Assembly (NCBI GenBank): GCA_945859605.1 | Contig: OX243815.1 | Coordinates: 44,890,986-44,954,985 of the forward strand | Source of the DNA: Lumbricus rubellus | Lineage: Eukaryota; Annelida; Clitellata; Crassiclitellata; Lumbricidae | DNA length: 64,000 bases | Direction of reading: 5' to 3' | Shown here: piece by piece, positions 46,501 through 57,131 of the stretch | Numbering within the stretch: the stretch's first letter is position 1 | Layout: each line of letters opens with the position of its first letter | Position numbers and translations under genes: made by a program | The notes under the pieces: model-generated | Told to the model about the DNA's origin: nothing | Databases searched by the model: none | The model's input: only the letters and a program-made list of their open reading frames with translations

Positions 46501-49500
46501 GAGTCGCCATCTGCAGAATTTCCACAGCAGCCATCTATCCGGTCCGTCATATCTTTCTTGCTGTCTCTCGACTATTATACTACGCGCCGACTGCGCACAC
46601 GCACACACGCACACACACACACGCACACACACACGCACACACACACACACGCACACACACACGCGCGCACACACACGCACACACACACACACACGCACAC
46701 ACACGCGCGCACACACGCACGCACAGCATCGTCTACAACTGCCGCCCTTCGGATCAATAACTGACCGGAAGGAAGCTGCTTTAGTCCTTTACCGTTTATG
46801 TGCGTGTGTGTTTGTGTTTGTGTTTGTGTGTGTGTGTTTGTGCGTGGTTTGTTGTTGGTGTGTGTTTGTGTATGGGTGTGTGTGTGGGTGTGTCGTTTTT
46901 TGTGGGTGTGTGGTTGTGTGGTTGGGGTATGTGGGCAATGTTATTCAAGTTAACTAAAACTGAAACTGAATCTGAGTTAACTCAAAAGTTCCATTTGAGT
47001 TTACTGAAACTAAAACTAAAACTGAAAAGTTCTGAAAACTGAAACTAAAACTAAACTGAAAAGTTCAAAACTTAAACTAAAACTAAACTTGAAAGTTGAA
47101 AACTGAATTAATTTATCTGTGTGGCCCACAAACCATATGGCGGAATGTCTGCAACAGTTAGCGGCGTACATGTATGAGAGCAATATGTGTCAAGCAGTCT
47201 AACCCTTTCTCTATCTGCTTTCTCTTTAGAGGTCAGCCTATTGTAAAATGCGGTCAACCATAAAGATTGTCTGTGGCCAGGACAAGATAGTAATGTGTAT
47301 AATTAATTCGATTGAATGCGTCAGTTAAACAAACAGCCCGACAAGGTCGACATTGATTAGCTATTGTTACGGATGGCTTGGCACTGCTGACCACTGGGCG
47401 AGCGAAGTTAGTTACAGATGTATTTGAAGCATGGTCCGTGTAGGGGAAGGGTATGAATATTTGAACTTGAGCCTGTATAAATACATGACACATAGGCGGC
47501 CTACGGATCACATGTAAGATTGTACATGATTCCAATGTCAACAAACATTGTCTGCCAACCAATATGGAGCAGCATGAGGCCGTTACCTCATTATGCAAGA
47601 ATGACCCGCATATAAATATGTTTGAAATAAGATGTTTATGGATAGGACAAATAAAGATGGAAATAGACGTGTCTATTGGCTATTTCAAGCCTATTTTGGT
47701 GGTGGTGGTGGTATAGACCTAATTGAAACTTCACTCAGTATGAGAATTGTGAAAAAATAACTGGGGGGGTTGGCCTATGATAAACTTGAAATTGGGGTAT
47801 AAAAACATACTTTAACATGGGGCTCCAAGAAAGACTGGGGGGGTTGAACCCCCCAGCCTCCCCGGCAATTCTCACCCTGACTTCACTGATCTTGGAACAG
47901 GGCGCTGAGTTTTATTACATCTCCATATAATGGATCCGAGATCACACACTTTCGGATTACAGCATAATGGCAGACTCGTTTGACACTTACTGGCCTGTGC
48001 TGGTGTATTGAAAGGGCGGATTATATCATCACAGAATATAGGCCATTCTCATACACATGCTCCCAACGCTTACTTTAAAAGTAGAGGTGTTGCTGACGGA
48101 CAGCAAAATTATTGTGACATGAAGTTCAAGTCTCAACATAGCAGTCTGTATGAGGTACGTAGCCTATGTTGAATCTGTGTTCACTGTTCAACAGATTTTT
48201 ATCCATCCTATTGTGCCAGATATTAATGCACATAACTTTATCTAGTTTAGTGTTCAATTTGGGTAAGTTACATTTACAATTCTTTCTTCATAAAATTCAA
48301 TACCGTGCTCTGGAATTAAATCGGACTAATGTTACTTTATTTCGAAATAAAATGTGGAGTGCTTCAAACTGCAGCTCATGTATCACATGACAACATGAAT
48401 TTAGCTTAATCTATAATTGCTCTTGCTAATAAAAATGAAAAATTTCATTAATAAAAAATTCATTTCCTTCTGTTGAAGGTTTACAGAAACTTAATTAAAA
48501 CTGAAAAGTTCTGAAAACTGAAACTAAAACTAAAACTGAAAAGATTTGAAAACTTAAACTAAAACTAAACTGAAAAGTTAAAACAAAACTAAAACTTAAA
48601 ACTGGAACTGAAAAGTAAATTGGAACTTAAATAACACTGTATGTGGGTAGATTCTCAGTTGTGGATTGTCTTGGAGGAAATGGGCAGCGCTGTGCCTGTC
48701 AACATGATCGAAGGAAGGATGAAGAATCGGAAGATGAATTAGAGAGAAAGACAAAGACAAAGGCAGATACAGAGACAGGCACAGGGAGATACAGAGACAG
48801 AGACAGGCAGAGACAGAGTGCTTATATACTAAGCCGTGGGTACGACTGGTTTCTTGTCCATCTATCATTCCTGTGTCTTCTCGGTAGCAGAACTTTACCA
48901 CTGCGGTCGTTCTTTATGGTTGTAGCCTATAGATGGGGAGAGGGTACTCATTAATTTGGCCAGCATTCAAATGTCTGGCAGTTAGTTAAGCAGTGGTACT
49001 TAGCAAGACAGACGCGGTAGGAAGACATCAGGTTCGCACTTTAGCAAGAAAGTCTCATATCACCACAAAATGCGGTTTCACTGACTGCAAACAATATTCT
49101 CTGTTGATTAGACGTAGTTATACTGTGTATGTATATGTTTTGATTAGTAGACTGTGTATGTATATGTCTTGATTAGTATACTGTGTATGTATATGTTTTG
49201 ATTAGTATACTGTGTATGTATATGTTTTGATTAGTTATACTGTGTATATATATGTTTTGATTAGTTATACTGTGTATGTATATGTTTTGATTAGTATACT
49301 GTGTATGTATATGTTTTGATTAGTTATACTGTGTATATATATGTTTTGATTAGTTATACTGTGTATATATATGTTTTGATTAGTATACTGTGTATGTATA
49401 TGTTTTGATTAGTATACTGTGTATGTATAAAAATTGTATATGTTTTGATTGGTATACTGTGTATGTATATGTTTTGATTAGTTATACTGTGTATGTATAT

Positions 49501-52500
49501 GTCTTGATTAGTATACTGTGTATGTATATGTTTTGATTAGTATACTGTGTATGTATATGTTTTGATTAGTTATACTGTGTATGTATATGTTTTGATTAGT
49601 TATACTGTGTATGTATATGTTTTGATTAGTATACTGTGTATGTATATTGTGTTGATTAGTATAGTGTGTATGTATAATGTGTTGATTAGGACTATACTGT
49701 GTATGTATATTGTGTTGATTAGTTATACTGTGTATGTATATGTTTTGATTAGTATACTGTGTATGTATATGTTTTGATTAGTTATACTGTGTATGTATAT
49801 GTTTTGATTAGTATACTGTGTATGTATATGTTTTGATTAGTATACTGTGTATGTATAAAAATTGTATATGTTTTGATTGGTATACTGTGTATGTATATGT
49901 TTTGATTAGTTATACTGTGTATGTATATGTTTTGATTAGTTATACTGTGTATGTATATGTTTTGATTAGTATACTGTGTATGTATATGTCTTGATTAGTA
50001 TACTGTGTATGTATATGTTTTGATTAGTATACTGTGTATGTATATGTCTTGATTAGTATACTGTGTATGTATATGTCTTGATTAGTATACTGTGTATGTA
50101 AATGTTTTGATTATTATACTGTGTATGTATATGTTTTGATTAGTTATACTGTGTATGTATATGTCTTGATTAGTATACTGTGTATGTATATGTTTTGATT
50201 AGTTATACTGTGTATGTATATGTTTTGATTAGTATACTGTGTATGTATATGTCTTGATTAGTATACTGTGTATGTATATGTTTTGATTAGTTATACTGTG
50301 TATGTATATGTCTTGATTAGTATACTGTGTATGTAAATGTTTTGATTATTATACTGTGTATGTATATGTTTTGATTAGTTATACTGTGTATGTATATGTT
50401 TTGATTAGTATACTGTGTATGTATATGTCTTGATTAGTATACTGTGTATGTATATGTTTTGATTAGTTATACTGTGTATGTATATGTCTTGATTAGTATA
50501 CTGTGTATGTAAATGTTTTGATTATTATACTGTGTATGTATATGTTTTGATTAGTTATACTGTGTATGTATATTTTTGATTAGTATACTGTGTATGTATA
50601 TGTTTTGATTAGTATACTGTGTATGTATATGTTTTGATTAGTTATACTGTGTATGTATATTTTTGATTAGTATACTGTGTATGTATATGTTTTGATTAGT
50701 ATACTGTGTATGTATATGTTTTGATTAGTATACTGTGTATGTATAAAAATTGTATATGTTTTGATTGGTATACTGTGTATGTATATGTTTTCATTAGTAT
50801 ACTGTGTATGTATATGTTTTGATTAGTATACTGTGTATGTATAAAAATTGTATATGTTTTGATTGGTATACTGTGCATAGGCGTAGGGGACATTTCAGGA
50901 GTGGGGGCAAAAGTTTAACTTTGTAGCAGTTTAACTTTTGCCCGAAAAAATCTGACGACCTTTTTTTTTTAGTCGTCCGGTCGAAATTGCCCGAAAATTT
51001 CCGTTGCATCTTCCGCCCGAAAAACATGATGACTTTATTTTTTTTATTTTTTTAGTCGTCCGGTTCCAAAATGCCTGAAAAGTTTACATATTTTACATAC
51101 ATTTTTGTCTTTTTCCTGGTCTGCTTGCCCGAAAAACCAGAACTGCCCGAAATTTTGGGGCATTTGCCCCCTGTGGACCCCTGTCTCCTACGCCTATGGT
51201 ACTGTGTATGTATAATGTGTTGATTAGTATACTGTGTATGTATATTGTGTTGATTAGTATAGTGTTCCAGTCGGACTAGCCGCACTAGTCTCTGGCATAA
51301 TGTGCATTACGAGACACATAGTTCGATGCGTACGCGTACCTTATATAAGGTACGCGTATAATACGTGCGTACCTTTCAAAGAATAAAATACGCGTACCAT
51401 ACGCGTATTTTATTTCTGTGTAGTATTATATGTCAGTGTTTTGACGCTTCACCGATATTAAATTACTCACTTTGTAAGTTTGTGACTTGTGAACGGCCTG
51501 AGGTGATTTTTGTGATCATATAACATTTTAAGGCTTTAATACTTGTAAATGAGTATGTCACACCATGACATGGCATGACTAATCAATAATCCATGACTAA
51601 TAGCATGTGCCACGGTTAAGTGTTGTACCGTACCTTTCACGTACCCTTCAATAAGGTACGTTAAAATACGTACGTACCTTTCAAATAATAAAATACGTAC
51701 CATACGTACCCTCGAACTATGACGAGACATTGCTCTTTAACATGGTTTAAGTCTGCTCTAATACTGTGATGGCGTTTGTTCCGTCCTCGAATTAGTCGGT
51801 TATTTGTCCATTCCTCTGAACCAGAACACACCCGCTTCGTCGTCGTCGTCGTCGTCTATCGATTCTTCCAGACTTAGATTTGTCGTTCGTGATTGCGATC
51901 AATCGATCGATTGTCTCTTTGACCACAGCCGCCACCAGAAAATGTCTCTCTGGTCATCCCCCGGAAATTACAGAAAAATCGATTAATCTGCGGATCGTCA
52001 GTGTTTTCAGTCGTCGGCGATGGTGCTCCCCCCTTAGCTTTGGTTTCCCCTCTGGCTCCTCTTTTCTTTTTCCCCGATGTTGGGATGGACTTTCGATCTG
52101 TTCGTTTCCCGTGCGTGTGTTAAAGCGGCGGCCAGACAGCCGGGGTGAGGTCAACCGATTCGGTGACGAGATTTGGACGAAAAGGAAGCAGGCAATTATC
52201 GTCTGCTTTGTTGTTGTTGTTATAATGCCCGATGTGTTTGCAAAGTAACTTACGCATGATTGGGCAAATGAATATTAGGTCTTGTCTCTTGTTTTTAGTA
52301 ATTTTATTGTAATTGTAAGGACTTGTTTATACTGCGCCGCTTCTTCAAGGAAACTCGTCAATATGAAAACATTTATTGCACAGAATTAAGCCATCAATAC
52401 GAAAACATTTGGCACAAAATTGAGCCATAAATACGAAAACATTTGGCACAAAATTGAGCCATAAATATGAAAACATGTAGCACAGAATGAAACCATCAAT

Positions 52501-55500
52501 ATGAAAACATTTGGCACAAAATTGAGCCATGTATACGTAAACATTTGGCACAAAATTGAGCCATAAATACGTAAACATTTGGCACAAAATTAAACCATCA
52601 ATACGAAAACATTTGGCACAAAATTGAGCCATCAATACGTAAACATTTGGCATGGCATAGAATTATTTTTAAATTAAAAAAATGAAATGACATATTTTGT
52701 GTGTGTTGTAGACATATCGTACTTTGTGGGCACATAACGTATGAGTCGGTGTCAAACTTCATGTCGGACTTCTTGCACAAGGATCGTGAAGATGTTGACG
52801 TTGAACTTGTCATCATGAACAGGTTTTGTATCTGTTGCTTGTTTGTATGTGCACTTGTTATAGCGCTCCTTCAAGCTATCTCTACTCAGAGGCGCTCCCG
52901 AATGCAGAGCGGACACTGCATCGGAGTTTCACGCCGAAGCGCTGAGCAATTGTGTGTGAAGGACTTGCCCAAGGTCCTTACTCGGCGAGATGGATTCGAA
53001 CCTTGAACCTTCCGGCTCCAAGGCAACGACGCCACCACTACACCACCGCGACCCATGTCTGTACCATGATTTTTCCATGAGTCTTTGCCACCGCTCTGCC
53101 ATATGCCTCTACCATGTCTCTACCATGTCTCTACCATGTCCAGTGCATGGCACGGCAGGATCTGTGCAGTAGCAACATTTCATTGTAGTTCTGTCCAGTT
53201 TAATGTAACTAAGATAATGCAATTAAATGTGACCGAATTTAATGGCTTGCCTCCCTCCTTCCAATCTCTCAAAGGTGCACACAGTCATAACCTAATAATA
53301 ACAGACCTAATAATAATAGAACAATGCAATTCAACTGCTTTTGGTATTACCTTCGGGAAGTTCAGAATCACACACACGACCATAATTATGATAGAACAGC
53401 TTTTCTAAAGGAGTGTTCCGTGGGACCCTATGGTTCCGTATTAAAGTGGAAGACAAGGGTTATCTGAAGAAATTGCATAAAATATGTTGCTTGAATGTGT
53501 TGTTGTGCTCTAGTATATCAGACTTCGAGATGAAAACATGGGTTTTGTTGGAAAGATTCGGCAAACTTTCACTTATCAATTTCTGTAGCAGCCTAACTAA
53601 AGAATACTTTTATCGTGAGACTGAAAATGTGCAAAAATGTCATGAATAGAAATTGTAAGTCCCAGACAATCAAGACTTTGCATAATAGTTTGAAGTGTAA
53701 ACTTAATTATTTTCAAGACTTTGCATAATGTTATCTATATTGCATTGTAAGCGACTTGGTTTGAAGTGTAAACATAATTATTTTCCTACTGTGTAGGGGC
53801 CTTGAGCATGTCCTTAACTCGCCTGGCACTTGCAATGATTGAGAATCATGGCATAATAAATGAATACTACCGTAAGAATGCATGGCTTTCCTCGCTTTTG
53901 ATGATTTATAATTGTCACTGGTTAGACTTAATGAGCTGTAAATACTGTGTGTAATATTCTAGGAAGGAACCAGACTTGGAATTGGAGAGTCTCTACAAGA
54001 GACATTTCACTCAAGTCAAGTTTTTCCAGGGAACTGTCATGGACGCCAACGACCTCCACAGGGTCAACGTAAGTTTACCGCTTCTTTTAACCTGACTTAA
54101 ACTGTGCAATGAAATAACATTAAGTTTTGCGCGTGTGTGGTGTGCTGTGTTTTAAGTTTGTGATCATTATTATTATTATTACTGTTTCAGTTATTTTTAT
54201 TTATGAATTATTTTATTATTTTTAGTTCATGATGCAAATGGTTGATTGGGATTTAGAAAATTTCTATTGATTAGATTGCTGGTATTAATACATGTACTGC
54301 TGCTGCGCTGCTACTACTACTACTTATACCATTACTACTACTATTACTGCTACTACTTATACCATTACTACTGCTATTACTGCTGCTACTTATACCATTA
54401 CTACTACTATTACTGCTACTACTACTGGCACGCCAACTTTTACAGTTGACAATATAAAGCACCCAATTTCCGGTTTGATACATGCAGTGTTGTCGCCCTC
54501 TCTCTTTGTCTGTCTGTCTGTCTGTCTTTCTGTCTGTCCCCCTATGTGTGTGTATATACATGTAATGTATATATGTATGTATGTATATATTTGTTGGCAA
54601 AATGTGTTATAAAATTGTTGTGTTTACATTAAATAAAGGTTATGTATACATGTGAGTGTGTAATTTGATATCTCTTTAAGTTTAAACTCTTGTGAACAAA
54701 TGGCCATCCTACCTCTGCATTTTATATAGCGGTTCTTTTCAACCACACAAATGCGCATTGACGGTTTATTAGCTCTTTTCTTTTGTGATGATGATGGTAA
54801 TGATGATGACGATGACGACGACGATGATGATGATGTTATGGTAAACCTATTAATCGTTATCATACAGCTTCACCAAAACGGGAGAAGTGTCAACAAGCTG
54901 TGGATATTAAAGCGCCTGTCACAAGTGTAAAACCCTTTCGTGAATCATTCTCTGTGTTTTGCACACGCTTCTGGTTAGGTCACAGAGAACACGTTTTTGT
55001 GCTGCTGCTTCTTTCGTCAAATCAGAATTTAACTTGGTTTTATGGTCGGTCACTGTTGTTGTCATCGTTTTAGTCTTTTAAGTCGTTTGCTTTGTGCGAG
55101 AAGTATGTGTTATTGTTGCAGGACTCGCATGTTAAGTATGTGACACATGTGTCGAGTCCATTTCATGTGTCACGTTATGTTAAACTCGGATCCATTTTAT
55201 GTGACATGTCATATTGACTTCAATCCAATTGATGTGACATGTCATGTTAAATTATATTTATTTGATGTGACATGTCGTATTGACGTGAATCCATTTGATG
55301 TGACATGTCATGTTAAATTATATTTATTTGATGTGACATGTCATCTTGACTTAAATTCATTTAAGGTGACATGTCATGTTAATATAGATCCATTTAACAT
55401 GGCATGCCATGTTAACTTAAATACATTTGATGTGACATGTCATGTTAACTTAAATCCATTTTACTTGACACATCATGTTAACTTAATTACATTTGATGTG

Positions 55501-57097
55501 ACACATCATGTTAACTTAAATCTATTTGATGTGACACATCATGTTAACTTCAATCCTTTTAACATGACACATCATGTTAACTTCAATCCTTTTTATTTGA
55601 TACATCATGTTAACCTAAATATTCATTTTATGTAGGCCTGTATGCATCACATTACATCTCACAATGTCATTAATAGCCAAAGAAAAATTCCACAACTATA
55701 GCTATTCATTTGTTTTCGACTTGATTGTAGTTTTTCTTTCAATTAATTATCGTTATCTGTCACGACCATGTTCTGTGTACATGAGAAACTCACCCTCACT
55801 TTATTGAACTTGGCTGAAGTGAGTTGATTGAGTGGCTGAGATATTCATCTCTGTATTTGACTGATGGATCCTTTGGTGGTAGAATTTCAGTGATGCATCA
55901 TGGGTCCTTGGAGAGTCTGATCTCCAATTGAAGAAACGAGAGAGAGAGAGAGTAGAGGGAAGGGGGGAGGGTTGGGTTGGTAATGGTCATGGTGGTGATG
56001 TTATTTGTGATGGGGGTGATGTTGTTTGTGATGATGGTGCTGGTGTTGTTTGTGTGGTGCTGGTGTTGTTTGTGTGGTGCTGGTGTTGTTTGTGTGGTGC
56101 TGGTGTTGGTGGTGTGCAATTATCCTAGAGGGTTTTATACATGAACCAACAGTTTCCCGGTCTTACTCTTCAATCAATCAATCAATCAATCGATCAATCA
56201 ATCAATCAGTTCATGGATCAAATGTACAAGAATTGGAGAGAGGGACTGATCAACCTTTTTTGGTCTTTCTCGTCCGTCAATCAATCAAGCAATCAATTAG
56301 TCAGACAATCAAGCAATCAATCATTCAATCAAGTATTAGATAGATTATTTTTGGTATTCTAGCTAGCTGGTGCCATGGTAAGGCTGGTTGCGAGAGTATC
56401 TGCGTTTGTCTCTGGATCCCACATAAAGATAGTCACCCATGTGGAACCTGTATGTTTGTGTAACTCTTGAACCTATGCAAAATCCAATTAATATATACAT
56501 CGTAATCGTCACCTCCAGTCTTCAGTATTCTAGGGCGCAACTTGAAAGCGAAGCACAGGGCACCAGCTTATTCACGAGCGTTGCTGTAGCATGCGCTTTC
56601 ATGTAAAACACTGCTGAATCGAACTCCATTTATTCTGTCAACAAATCCGCTCTGTGCATTCCTCGGCTTTGTTTCACCCTGCACGGTGGTCTTGTGCCAC
56701 GTCGAAACGGAGCGTACGCGGTAGTCGTCGTCGTTGAAAAAATGCGCATCAATATTGAATCATCGATGCGGGGCATTCTCCGAGTTTGCTCGGACCATCG
56801 GTAATCATAAACGCCATATTTGTAGGAGTGCTTCGCCGCTGAAGCTATAGGCAGAGGGCGCCAGCTGATTAACGAGCGCTACAGCAAGTCAGATGGGTTG
56901 TCTATAGTGAAGGTCCGAGGTCGGATCGGCAAAGGGTGAGGAGGCAGGGCGGCTGTGTGTGTGTGCGCGCGTGCGTGTGTGAGAGAGGGAGAGAGGCAGA
57001 CAGACGGATGGACGGACGGACAGATAGATAAGTAGAAAGATAGAGAGACAAACATACAGACAGATATTCCTGTGTGTCTCATTCTGGCCAACAAGTT

Positions 57098-57131
<34 letters not shown>

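Noticed and set aside
49105..51256. Regular 29/30-bp repeats resembling a CRISPR array
   Set aside because: Repeats are contiguous with no unique spacers and lie in an animal intron; this is a minisatellite. The same applies to the 35-, 33- and 65-bp arrays.
52990..53002. Isolated tRNA gene suggested by a perfect B box
   Set aside because: The B box belongs to a SINE with a LINE-type tail; no cloverleaf with paired acceptor and anticodon stems can be drawn. The same holds at 22895 and 32869.
55147..55635. 162-codon frame of 11-residue repeats ([11 protein letters not shown])
   Set aside because: Explained by the 33-bp period being divisible by three; units diverge without sparing any codon position that I can see.
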